This document shows positions 1-7,910 of a DNA stretch of 64,000 bases, one piece after another (the stretch's first letter is position 1; each line of letters starts with the position of its first letter). The DNA lies in assembly GCF_001937445.1 (NCBI RefSeq), contig NZ_MSKS01000009.1, positions 1 to 64,000 on the forward strand. The letters run 5' to 3'. The stretch comes from Actinomyces oris. GTDB lineage: Bacteria > Actinomycetota > Actinomycetes > Actinomycetales > Actinomycetaceae. The notes under the pieces were generated by a model. It was given only the letters and a program-made list of their open reading frames with translations. It did not search any database and had not been told where the DNA came from. The translations under genes were made by a program, and so were the position numbers.

Positions 1-720
1 CGAAACAACTCCATACCCCGCCCGGCCGGGCAGCACTGCCCGTCCAAGCGGTGTATTGACACTACCCGCACCAACGCCCCCACACCAGCCCCTCAAGACA
101 CCCTGTGGAAAACCTCTGACACAGGACTCCCCCACGCTCCTCACGAACCGGCAGAATCCCCGTAGCCTGCCGAACGCTGCTTCCCTCACCACGTGCCAAG
201 GAGGCGCGCCTGAACCGCAGAGTTCTGACGATGAACGCCAGGCGCGCATACGGCGAAGGAGCCAGTGCCTGTCGTGCTAGCCCCGAGCCGCTGGCGTGAT
301 CGACACTGGAGTAGTACTTATGGCGGATCCGGGCGCCTTCGCTTCAGCTGCCCTTGTCCGTTCTCTACGAGCTTCTGTACAGGCTCCCTGCGGTCCGGTC
401 CAACGCTCCCCCGAGCCGATCCCCTTGGATCGGTCTACTCCACGAAGGTGGGGATGTAGATGTATGGCCAGAGCGTGCGCACTGCACGCACCCCGACTCT
501 CTTGGAGGTGCCTCTGAACCTTGCCCTGTAGGCTCTTGACTCTCGTGCAGTACATCCCGAACGCCATCAGAACGACTGAGGGCGTCCAGCCGCCTTCCCG
601 CAGCACAATGGGTAACAAGCCATCACATGTCCAGGTGGCCCACCCCTACCGGAGCCTCAGACGTCACGAGATGGCACGGAGTCGGTCATCGGACCACCGG
701 CTTTCCGATAACCTAGGCCC
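1..720. other. Left-edge stretch with no convincing gene
   Basis: Only short overlapping frames lie here. They have no recognisable domain, their composition looks non-coding, and none has a good ribosome binding site. A small perfect hairpin (CGGGCA, 4-nt loop, TGCCCG) sits at 27-42 and may be the tail of a terminator for a gene outside the window. No tRNA-like T-arm was recognised. The last 60 bases before hisE have no clear Shine-Dalgarno sequence. Confidence 0.5.
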
Positions 721-984
721 ATGAAGACCTTTGAAGACCTTTTCGACGAGCTGCAGCACAAGGCAGCCACCCGCCCTGAGGGCTCCGGAACGGTGGAGGA
801 GCTGGACCGCGGGGTCCACTTCATCGGCAAGAAGCTCGTGGAGGAGGCCGCCGAGGCCTGGATGGCCTGCGAGCACGAGTCCGATGAGGCCGCCTGCGAG
901 GAGATCAGCCAGCTGCTCTACCACGCCCAGGTCATGATGGTTGCCAAGGGCTACAGCCTCCAGGACGTCTACCGCTACCTGTAG
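721..984 (+). CDS. hisE: Phosphoribosyl-ATP pyrophosphatase
   Basis: Second step of histidine biosynthesis: hydrolyses phosphoribosyl-ATP to phosphoribosyl-AMP and pyrophosphate in the cytoplasm. The 87-residue product is a stand-alone HisE of normal length. It shows the all-alpha NTP-pyrophosphohydrolase signature: [11 protein letters not shown] at residues 37-47 and the acidic helix [14 protein letters not shown] just after, which supply the Mg-binding carboxylates. hisG follows after a 58-base gap on the same strand, as in many actinobacteria. The ATG at 721 has no obvious Shine-Dalgarno; the sequence GATAACCTAGGCCC lies immediately upstream, so a leaderless transcript is possible (inference). 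The family call is secure. Confidence 0.95.
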   Translation: MKTFEDLFDELQHKAATRPEGSGTVEELDRGVHFIGKKLVEEAAEAWMACEHESDEAACEEISQLLYHAQVMMVAKGYSLQDVYRYL

Positions 985-1042
985 GTCCCCAGGCCTCTCA
1001 AGCCTCCTCATTCGACTCCCCCACCACAGATCAGGAACCGCC

Positions 1043-1888
1043 GTGCTGCGTATCGCCGTCCCGAACAAGGGCTCCCTGTCCGATCCCGCCATCACCATGC
1101 TCTCCGAGGCGGGCTACCGCACCCGCCGTGCGGGCCGTGAGCTCGTGCTCGTCGATGAGGCCAACGATGTCGAGCTGTTCTTCCTGCGTCCGCGCGACAT
1201 CGCCGTCTACGTCGGACAGGGCACCGTGCACGCCGGTATCACCGGCCGGGACCTGCTGCTGGACTCGGGGGTCGACGCCGTCGAGCACCTGCCCCTGGGG
1301 TTTGCCCGTTCCACCTTCCGCTTCGCCGCCCCCAAGGGCACGATGAGCTCACTGGCCGACGTCGCCGGGCGCCGCGTGGCCACCTCCTACGACGTCCTGG
1401 TGCGCAGCTACCTGGCCTCCCGGGGCGTGGAGGCCCAGACCGTTCACCTCGACGGCGCCGTGGAGTCCTCCGTCCAGCTGGGTGTGGCCGACCTCATCGC
1501 CGACGTCGTCGAGACCGGTACGACGTTGCGGGCGGCCGGCCTGGAGACCTTCGGGGATGCGATCCTCGTCAGCGAGGCCGTGCTCATCACCACCGAGCAG
1601 TTCCGCGCAGAGCCCGGCCTGGCCACGCTCGTGCGGCGGCTGGAGGGGGTGCTGCGCGCCCGCGCCTACGTGCTCGTGGACTACGACATCCCCATGAACA
1701 AGCTGCACCTGGCGACGGCCCTCACCCCGGGCATCGAGTCCCCCACCGTCTCCCCGCTGCAGAACCCTGACTGGGTGGCGGTGCGCGCCATGGTCCCGCG
1801 AGCGGACATGAACCGGGTCATGGACGAGCTCTACGAGGTCGGGGCGCGCGCCATCCTTGTCTCCTCACTCCTGGCCTGCCGGCTGTAA
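1043..1888 (+). CDS. hisG: ATP phosphoribosyltransferase, long (HisG-L) form
   Basis: First committed step of histidine biosynthesis: condenses ATP with PRPP. The GTG at 1043 ([12 protein letters not shown]) matches the conserved family N-terminus; the frame stays open further upstream but that part is unrelated to HisG. The product is 281 residues, the length of the long hexameric form. The last ~70 residues (from about [17 protein letters not shown] to [10 protein letters not shown]) look like the ACT-like C-terminal domain that gives histidine feedback inhibition, so no HisZ partner is expected. The stop codon lies inside the 3' end of the converging efflux gene, a 24-bp tail-to-tail overlap. 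Confidence 0.95.
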   Translation: MLRIAVPNKGSLSDPAITMLSEAGYRTRRAGRELVLVDEANDVELFFLRPRDIAVYVGQGTVHAGITGRDLLLDSGVDAVEHLPLGFARSTFRFAAPKGTMSSLADVAGRRVATSYDVLVRSYLASRGVEAQTVHLDGAVESSVQLGVADLIADVVETGTTLRAAGLETFGDAILVSEAVLITTEQFRAEPGLATLVRRLEGVLRARAYVLVDYDIPMNKLHLATALTPGIESPTVSPLQNPDWVAVRAMVPRADMNRVMDELYEVGARAILVSSLLACRL

Positions 1889-3331
1889 CCGGCCGCGAGG
1901 CATGGCAATGACAAGTGCTGTGGCCGCTACCAGCAAAACCGTGCAGGCGCCCAGCGCTGGGACGAGTCCGGCGGTGAATCTCTCGCCAGGGGCGTAAGCG
2001 CCGAAGGTGGTGAAAAGGGCAGTGCACAGCGCGATGCCTGTGGCCGTCCCCAGCTGACGAGCCGTTTGATTGACCCCCGAGACGATGGCACGGTCCTGAG
2101 ACGCGATCCCCTCCAGGACTGCGGTTGCCAACGGGGAGAAGGTCAGCCCCATGCCAGTACCTGCGATGAGCATGGGCAGGACGTAGGGGCCGTAACCGCT
2201 GCTCGTGTGTGCCAGGAGCACGAAGCACCCTACTGCCGCCGTCTGCAGCACCATACCGATCAGTAGCACCGCCCGTGGCCCGTAGCGCTTGACGAGCACT
2301 CCTGCCACCGGGGCCACCACCATGGGAACCATGGTCCATGGTGCTGCGCGCAGTCCCGACTCCAGTGGGCCAAAGCCCATCCCGATCTGAAGGTACTGAC
2401 TGACGAGGAACACTGATCCGAAGATCCCTGCGGAGAAGAGCATCGCTACGGTGTTGACTAGGTCGAAGCTCCGGTCGCGGAACAGGCGCGCTGGCACAAA
2501 AGCACTACGAGCGGTGCGCTCCCGCCAGATGAAGCCGGCCAGTGAGGCCAGTGTCAGAGCCAAGCATCCAAGAACCAGGGGGCTGGTCCAGCCGCGGCTG
2601 CTGCCCTCCACCAGTGCCCAGGTCAACGGGAAGACGAAGGTCGCCGCCATCGCCAGTCCCGTGAGGTCGGTTGACCGAGCCTCAGACCTGTCTACGGTGA
2701 CGACGTTGCGAAGACTCCACCATCCCAGTGACAGGGACAGGGCGCCCACTGGGAGATTGATCCAGAAGATGAAGCTCCAGTGCAGATCCTCAACGACGGC
2801 GCCTCCGACGATGGGGCCGGCGGCAACACCCAAGCCATTGACGCTGCCCCACACACCGATGGCGAGTTCTCGCAGGTGCGGGGGTACGGCGTCGGCCAGG
2901 AGCGCCAGGGACAGTGAGCCGATGGCCGCCCCGCTGGCACCTTGGACCACCCGGGCGCCGATGAGTGCCAAGGGTGTGGAGGCCAGTGCTGCCAGAGCTG
3001 AGGCTGAGGTGAACAGGAACACCGCCCACAGGAAGAGCTTGCGGCGCCCGATCCGGTCCCCCAGTGCTGCGGTTGGCAGGATCAAGGTGGCATAAGTGAG
3101 CGTGTAGGCATTGACGAACCATTGCAGCTCGGTGACCGAGGCCCCCAGGTCCCGGTGAATCTGCGGAAGCGCGATCGTGACCACCAATGAGTCCAGTGAC
3201 GTCATCAGGGTGGGAAGGGCGATTGCAAGCATGACCCACGCAGGAGGGATTCGATGATGGTCCCCGGTTCCGGTGGTTGGCGAGGTGGGGGAAGGCTCGC
3301 CGAGCGAACGATGTGTGGTCTGGGTGGACAA
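1865..3331 (-). CDS. DHA2-family (EmrB/QacA-type) drug:proton antiporter
   Basis: Major facilitator of 488 residues with about 14 predicted membrane helices, as in the DHA2 multidrug-efflux family. Visible signatures are [17 protein letters not shown] in helix 1, the [16 protein letters not shown] segment of helix 2, and the motif A loop [10 protein letters not shown]. It probably exports cationic or hydrophobic compounds; the substrate cannot be predicted. The start is a TTG at 3331 preceded by AGGAG at a 5-nt gap. It is divergent from a MerR regulator, and the dyad between them suggests ligand-induced control. It converges on hisG with a 24-bp overlap. Confidence 0.88.
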   Translation of the reverse strand: MSTQTTHRSLGEPSPTSPTTGTGDHHRIPPAWVMLAIALPTLMTSLDSLVVTIALPQIHRDLGASVTELQWFVNAYTLTYATLILPTAALGDRIGRRKLFLWAVFLFTSASALAALASTPLALIGARVVQGASGAAIGSLSLALLADAVPPHLRELAIGVWGSVNGLGVAAGPIVGGAVVEDLHWSFIFWINLPVGALSLSLGWWSLRNVVTVDRSEARSTDLTGLAMAATFVFPLTWALVEGSSRGWTSPLVLGCLALTLASLAGFIWRERTARSAFVPARLFRDRSFDLVNTVAMLFSAGIFGSVFLVSQYLQIGMGFGPLESGLRAAPWTMVPMVVAPVAGVLVKRYGPRAVLLIGMVLQTAAVGCFVLLAHTSSGYGPYVLPMLIAGTGMGLTFSPLATAVLEGIASQDRAIVSGVNQTARQLGTATGIALCTALFTTFGAYAPGERFTAGLVPALGACTVLLVAATALVIAMPRGRLQPAGQE

Positions 3332-3369
3332 GACGACTCCTAACTGGATAGTGAAAGTATCGATCTAAG

Positions 3370-3388
3370 TAGATACCGTCGCTATCTA
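3370..3388. promoter_or_regulatory. Candidate MerR operator within the efflux promoter
   Basis: TAGATA-N7-TATCTA is a perfect 19-bp dyad in the divergent region. On the minus strand it lies directly downstream of a TTGACA (plus-strand 3391-3396), where MerR-type activators bind between stretched -35 and -10 elements. A second partial dyad, GTATC-N10-GATAC, overlaps its left side. Assignment to the adjacent MerR protein is by position only. Confidence 0.5.
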
Positions 3389-3578
3389 CATGTCAACCCA
3401 ACGCTCTCTGTCAACTAGGTCACGCGAGACATTGCCGCCGTTCTGCCGTCTCAGGTGGTGGAGCTGTTTCCCTTCGAACCTTGGTATCGGCGCGCGTGAG
3501 CCTCGGGGGCCGTGTGCGCTCGTATGCTCGGACCAGCATCGCACGACGGCCCGGCGACGCCGCTGAAGAAGGAGGACC

Positions 3579-4232
3579 ATGCGTATCTCGGAGCTCGCCA
3601 AGGAGTCCGGGACCCCGGTGGCGACGATCAAGTACTACATCCGCGAAGGCCTCCTACCCGCCGGTACGCCCGTTAACGCGCGGCAGTCTGACTACGGGAC
3701 TCAGCACCTGGAGAGGTTGCGCCTCATTCGGGGACTCATGCACGTCCTAGGCGCATCCATTGATCAGGTGCGTGATGTCATCGACGTGATCAATCAACCG
3801 GATCAGGAGCCGTGGGAGGCGATGAAGTTCGCAACTGAGGCGATCCCAGCCCCTCACCAGCACGAGGAGTCGAGGGCGGGCAAGGCGCGTGTGGTACTGG
3901 AGCAGTTCGGCCTGCCCTGCTCCCCCGAGCATCCTGCGGTCAGGCACCTCGACGTGGCCCTGGCTTTCGCTGAGGAGATCGGTATGGCCATGAGCTCGGA
4001 GCAGCTGGCCGTTTACGTCGAGGCCGCGCGGCGGACTGCGCGCGCCGATATCGAGCGTGTCCCTTGGCAGTCGCGCGAGGACTCGGTGAGGCAGGCGGTC
4101 CTGGGGACCGTGGTCTACGAGCCGGTACTCCTTGCGCTACGGCGCATCGCGCACCGCGAGCTGGGCATGGCTCACTACGAGCACCACGACGGCGAGCAGG
4201 ATCCGACACCGGAATCCCCGCCGGAGGAATGA
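3579..4232 (+). CDS. MerR-family transcriptional regulator
   Basis: DNA-binding regulator of 217 residues. Residues 1-70 form a winged helix-turn-helix typical of MerR: MRISELAKESG, then the recognition segment ATIKYYIREGLLPAG, then the wing and HLERLRLIRGL. A long helix that would form the dimer coiled coil follows. The remaining ~140 residues are an all-helical effector region that I do not recognise; there is no metal-binding cysteine cluster. The divergent efflux gene and the dyad between them suggest it controls that transporter. AGGAGG lies upstream of the ATG. Confidence 0.88.
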   Translation: MRISELAKESGTPVATIKYYIREGLLPAGTPVNARQSDYGTQHLERLRLIRGLMHVLGASIDQVRDVIDVINQPDQEPWEAMKFATEAIPAPHQHEESRAGKARVVLEQFGLPCSPEHPAVRHLDVALAFAEEIGMAMSSEQLAVYVEAARRTARADIERVPWQSREDSVRQAVLGTVVYEPVLLALRRIAHRELGMAHYEHHDGEQDPTPESPPEE

Positions 4233-4266
4233 CGACGCGACCGGCGCGCCCCTGACACCCGTGTAC

Positions 4267-5313
4267 TTACTGCCCTAGGGGAACGCACACCTCGGCGGCC
4301 TTGGGCGTCTTCTTGTCGCCCAGGAGCTTGTGGGAGGTGAGGAACTCGATCATGGCGGCGACGTCGTCTACCCGCACCGAACCAATGGGGTGGCTGCCGT
4401 CGCCGCTGACCAGCTTGCCGGTGGCCACGGCGACCTCGCGGGCGCGCTTCGCCTGCGTCTGATCCACCTTGAGGTCGTCCATGTGTTCCTTGGTGGCCTC
4501 GACCGCCGCGTCGGGGTCCTTGACGAAGGCGGTCATGCCTTTGATCGAGGCCTTGACGACGGTCTCGAGGTCCTGGCGACGGGAGTCCAGCAGGGATCGG
4601 GTTGTCACCAGCGAGACGCCCACGAGGGGGATCCGGTCGGCGACCTGGATAGTACGCACGGGGGTGCCGGCCTGACGGATCTGGATCGCGTCGTTGTTGG
4701 AGAAGCCGACGACGGCGTCGACCTTGCCGCCGACGAGCGCAGCCTGCTGGGTGTAGCCGATGTCCTGGATCGTCAGGTCGGACTCGGTCAGGGAGGCCGT
4801 GGACATGGCCAGCTGGAGGGCGTACCAGGTCTCACCCTTGCGGCCTGGAGTGCCGACGGTCTTGCCCTTGAGGTCCGCGGGAGCCTTGATCGGCGAGCTC
4901 TCCGGGACGATGAGGCAGGCCGGGTAGGACTGGTAGTAGCCGCCCACGACGACGAGGTCGGAGCCGTTGGAGGTAGCCACCACCGCCTCGTCGGCGCCAG
5001 CGACGACGAGCTGCTCATGGCCGCTCTGGAGGGCGTCGAAGAGACCGTCCTGCGCCCCGTGGTGGTGCAGTGTCACGTTCGTGGCGTATGTCCCGTCATT
5101 CTTAGCCATGTAGAAGGGGGCGAACTGGATGTTCGGCGTGTAGGTCAGGCCGATTGTCAGTGCGCCTCCGGCCGCCGAGGCCGACGCCGCGCGGCTGGCG
5201 GTCCCCGAGGAGCAGGCGGCAAGTGCTCCGGCGCCGGTGAGCGCCAGGCCTCCTGCCAGCAGCCGGCGGCGCGAGAGGAGTGACTGGGAGACGACGAGGT
5301 GAGAGACAGCCAT
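4267..5313 (-). CDS. ribY: ABC transporter substrate-binding lipoprotein, NMT1/THI5-like (probable RibY, riboflavin uptake)
   Basis: Extracytoplasmic solute-binding protein of 348 residues. The N-terminus has SRRRLLAGGLALTG followed by the lipobox LAAC, so it is probably a lipidated, possibly Tat-exported protein. The mature part fits the NMT1/THI5 fold: TIGLTYTPNIQFAPFYMA, then ADLKGKTVGTPG and VDAVVGFSNNDA. Related proteins bind pyrimidines, sulfonates or riboflavin. The FMN riboswitch ahead of the two-gene unit points to riboflavin, as in RibXY systems. The ATG at 5313 is the last sensible start before the signal sequence. No ATPase gene is adjacent. The solute is inferred from the riboswitch; the fold is secure. 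Confidence 0.75.
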   Translation of the reverse strand: MAVSHLVVSQSLLSRRRLLAGGLALTGAGALAACSSGTASRAASASAAGGALTIGLTYTPNIQFAPFYMAKNDGTYATNVTLHHHGAQDGLFDALQSGHEQLVVAGADEAVVATSNGSDLVVVGGYYQSYPACLIVPESSPIKAPADLKGKTVGTPGRKGETWYALQLAMSTASLTESDLTIQDIGYTQQAALVGGKVDAVVGFSNNDAIQIRQAGTPVRTIQVADRIPLVGVSLVTTRSLLDSRRQDLETVVKASIKGMTAFVKDPDAAVEATKEHMDDLKVDQTQAKRAREVAVATGKLVSGDGSHPIGSVRVDDVAAMIEFLTSHKLLGDKKTPKAAEVCVPLGQ

Positions 5314-5365
5314 GATGAGGAGTTTCCTTGTGTCGGAGGGGTGAGAAGCGGAAGCCGCGCAGGGC

Positions 5366-6314
5366 TCAGGTGGCGCGTCGGCCTCGTAGGGCGTCCACGG
5401 TGCGGCTGCGTCGCTCGAGCTCATGGAGCACCCAGTGGATGGTTGTGGCCAGCACGCACAGGAGCGTGATCGTGGCGAATACGCCGGTCGTGTCGCCCCG
5501 GCTCTGCTGCGTGGAGAGCACTGTCCCCAGGCCCTCGCCGCCCATGATGAGCTCGCCGACGACCGCACCGGTGACTGACAGGGTGAAACCGGTGCGCAAC
5601 CCGGTGTAGATCGCCGGCAAGGCCATCGGAAGCTCCATGTGGATGAGCATGCTCAGGCCATGAGCGCCGTCGAGCCGGGCGGCGTCCATGACGTCGGCGT
5701 CCAGGCCGCGAAGCCCCAGGAGCACCGTGATGGTGATGGGGAAGAAGACCATGAAGGCGCACAGGACCACGATGGGAAGAGTTCCGTAACCGATCCACAG
5801 CACCATGAGGGGCGCGACGGCGATGCCGGGAACCGCCTGACTTGCAGCGACATAGGGCAGGACGGTTCGGGAGAACAGCCGCCAGCGGTACAGGGCCCAG
5901 GCCAGGGGCAGAGCCGAACACGGCGGCCAGGAGACAGCCGAGGAGGGCCTCACGCAGCGTGATCCAGGCTCTCCATCCCAGCCCGGCCTGAGTGAGGTTC
6001 AGCCACAGGCGGGTGACGACCGCCCAGGGGCTGGGCAGGAAGATCTCGGGGACGGCCCCCGAGCCGGCGACGAGCTGCCAGATGATGAGCAGTGCCGCTC
6101 CCAGGACGACGGCGGGAAACGGCCCGCTCCGCTCAGCAGCGCGGATGCGACGTCGGCGACGAGCCGAAGGCCTGGACGGCGACTCTGAGAACGACTCTGA
6201 CAGGGAGGTCATCGACGAGGCCGAGGATGTCGACGGCTCAGGAACGTCACTGGGCGGCTCGGCGGGGGAAGCGTGGGGGCGTGCGGCCTTGCCGATGGGG
6301 CTGGGGCTGTACAC
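5366..6314 (-). pseudogene. ribX: ABC transporter permease (probable RibX), interrupted by a one-base frameshift
   Basis: BPD-type permease split over two frames. The N-terminal part starts at the GTG at 6314, after GGAAGGA with an 8-nt gap, and includes a Ser/Pro-rich cytosolic extension, a basic patch and the helices around VVLGAALLIIWQLVAG and LREALLGCLLAAVFGSA. The C-terminal part continues in the next frame with LAWALYRWRLFSR, LMVLWIGYGTLPIVVL and the EAA-like loop DVMDAARLDGAHGLSMLIHMELP. Removing one base from the CCCC run (plus strand 5905-5908) joins them seamlessly into a 315-residue protein. This is either a recent loss of function or a sequencing error; the rest of the gene is undamaged, so error or very recent mutation is likely. 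Confidence 0.75.
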
Positions 6315-6324
6315 GGTGGTGTCC

Positions 6325-6344
6325 TTCCCGGGACGTTCCGGGAA
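6325..6344 (-). promoter_or_regulatory. Hairpin overlapping the ribX ribosome binding site
   Basis: TTCCCGG-6 nt-CCGGGAA forms a perfect 7-bp stem. Its 3' arm on the minus strand runs into the GGAAGGA ribosome binding site of the GTG start at 6314. It could sequester the site as part of the riboswitch expression platform, which fits translational control. Functional role is inferred. Confidence 0.4.
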
Positions 6345-6433
6345 CGGGCGCTCCCGGCTGTACCGGGGTCCGCCTGTGCACCGTCGGTCGGCGCACACAC
6401 GTGCTGGGCACCCGCTCGGTTCACCACCCGGTG

Positions 6434-6457
6434 AGCTCACGGCTGTCCGTGAGCTCG
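6434..6457 (-). promoter_or_regulatory. Perfect 10-bp hairpin downstream of the FMN aptamer
   Basis: GAGCTCACGG-CTGT-CCGTGAGCTC is a perfect stem with a tetraloop, between the aptamer and the ribX start. There is no U-tract on the minus-strand transcript, so it is more likely part of a switching structure than a simple intrinsic terminator. Confidence 0.45.
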
Positions 6458-6494
6458 GGACACTGTCTCGAGCTGCGGGTCTCCCCGCCGAGCG

Positions 6495-6650
6495 CCACGC
6501 GCATCCTCCCCTCCGGACTTTCACCGTCGGTGCCGGAGTTCCACCGGCTCAGCCGTCGCATCCATAGCCGCTTCAGGCGGGTGTGGTGCGAGCGGGTCGC
6601 GGACTGTGACCGCCGGTTCGGACTTTCACCGACCCCGGAGCACGTTGCTG
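6495..6650 (-). ncRNA. FMN riboswitch (RFN element)
   Basis: Read on the minus strand, the segment contains the hallmark RFN pieces in order: GCTCCGGGGTCGGTGAAAGT, then CCGAACCGGCGGTCACAGT, then CCGCGACCCG, a variable arm, GAGCCGGTGGAACTCCGG, CACCGACGGTGAAAGTCCGG and the closing GGGAGG. These are the conserved loop and junction sequences of the FMN aptamer. It lies upstream of the ABC permease and solute-binding genes, so FMN would repress riboflavin uptake. The boundaries are approximate because the closing P1 helix was judged by eye. Confidence 0.92.
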
Positions 6651-6724
6651 GCGGTAAGGATACAACGCAACCGTCCCACGACGGTACCCGGGACCTCTTC
6701 ATGGCTGAGCGTGCTCGCGGGATG

Positions 6725-7879
6725 TCATTCAGAGCGCGGCTCGAGCTGGCCACCATCAGCGGAACAGTGACCCACGGCGTCCGCAACCGCCCGGCGCAGA
6801 TGTTCCGGGCCCCGTCTAAGAGACGTCTCCAGTGCTTCGGAAGGATCGGAGATCTGGATGATGCGCTGGGCTCCCAGATCACTCAGACGCTGTTGTGCCG
6901 CGGCATCGATCCTGACCCGTCCGGCGAAGACGATGGAGGGCACCCCGTACTCGCAGGCCAGGCGGAGCACTCCGCTGACCGCCTTGCCATTCAAGGACTG
7001 CCCATCAACGGTCCCCTCCCCTGTCAGCAGCAGGTCGGCCTCTTCCAGCCGCTCACGCAGTCTGACGACGCGAGCCAGGTGATCAATGCCGGTGGCAAGC
7101 TCCGCCCCGAGAACAGCTGCCAGGGCAAAGGCGGTGCCGCCTGCCGCCCCGGTGCCCGGGCGGCAGGCCCAGTGGCTCAGGCCGAGGACTGCGGCCAGGC
7201 GCGTCACCTCGCCATCAACCCACGTGATCGCAGGCCCGAACAGTCCCTTCTGCGGTCCGAAGACGGCTGCCGCGCCGTGGGGACCCGTGAGTGGATTCGT
7301 CACGTCACCGGCCACCGTGATGCTCACGCCCTCGAGGCGACGGCGAGCCGGCCCGACCTCGATCCGCCGGATGCGGGAGAACTCGGCGGGTACCGGTTCC
7401 ACCTCACCTCCCCGCTCGTCCAGGCAGCGGGCGCCCAGCGCCACGAGCATCCCCAGGCCCAGGTCGTTGGAGGCCGACCCACCCAGACCGATGAGCAGTG
7501 AGCGGGCGCCGGCGTCGACCGCGGCAGTGATGACATGGCCGAGCCCTGCGGTCGAGGAGCGCATGACGTCCCGCTCTCCCGGCGCGATGTGCTCCAGCCC
7601 CACGCTGGAGGCCAGGTCGACAACGGCCCGATCGCCGTCGAGTCCGAAGCCCGCCATCCGGGGCCGGCCCAGGGCGTCAACCGTGGTCACCTCCTGCCAC
7701 GAGGCGCCCCAGGCGGCCGTGACGGCCTCGGCGAAACCCTCTCCGCCGTCGGAGACGGGGACCTGATCGACCACGCATGTGGTGGGCAGGGCGTCGCGCA
7801 CCCCGACCGCCATGGCCCGAGCGGCCTGCACGGCGGTCATGGACTCCTTGAAGGAGTCGGGTGCGATGACGATCCTCAT
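6725..7879 (-). CDS. glxK: Glycerate 2-kinase (GlxK/GarK family)
   Basis: Phosphorylates glycerate with ATP to phosphoglycerate, feeding glyoxylate or serine-derived carbon into glycolysis. The 384-residue product begins MRIVIAPDSFKESM, the family's diagnostic N-terminus, and continues with VPVSDGGEGFAEAV, GLGGSASNDLG and TGEGTVDGQSLNGK. These correspond to the substrate and nucleotide loops of the type I glycerate kinase fold. The ATG at 7879 fits the family; a TTG 18 bases upstream is in frame but adds only non-conserved residues. It stands between putP and the FMN riboswitch, and the 75-bp gap to the aptamer must hold the riboswitch promoter. Confidence 0.92.
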   Translation of the reverse strand: MRIVIAPDSFKESMTAVQAARAMAVGVRDALPTTCVVDQVPVSDGGEGFAEAVTAAWGASWQEVTTVDALGRPRMAGFGLDGDRAVVDLASSVGLEHIAPGERDVMRSSTAGLGHVITAAVDAGARSLLIGLGGSASNDLGLGMLVALGARCLDERGGEVEPVPAEFSRIRRIEVGPARRRLEGVSITVAGDVTNPLTGPHGAAAVFGPQKGLFGPAITWVDGEVTRLAAVLGLSHWACRPGTGAAGGTAFALAAVLGAELATGIDHLARVVRLRERLEEADLLLTGEGTVDGQSLNGKAVSGVLRLACEYGVPSIVFAGRVRIDAAAQQRLSDLGAQRIIQISDPSEALETSLRRGPEHLRRAVADAVGHCSADGGQLEPRSE

Positions 7880-7910
7880 GGTTGCGGTACTGTCCAACCA
7901 CCCAGGCCGG

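Noticed and set aside
56-618. Small frames on both strands in the first 700 bases
   Set aside because: No domain, no ribosome binding site, mutually overlapping, amino acid composition not protein-like.
5421-6524. The 367-residue frame as an intact protein
   Set aside because: It switches from permease-like to nonsense Arg/Gly/His-rich sequence at the CCCC run, and it begins inside the riboswitch.
6092-7501. A 469-residue + strand frame over the riboswitch and glycerate kinase
   Set aside because: Antisense to a convincing RFN element and a convincing kinase; no domain.
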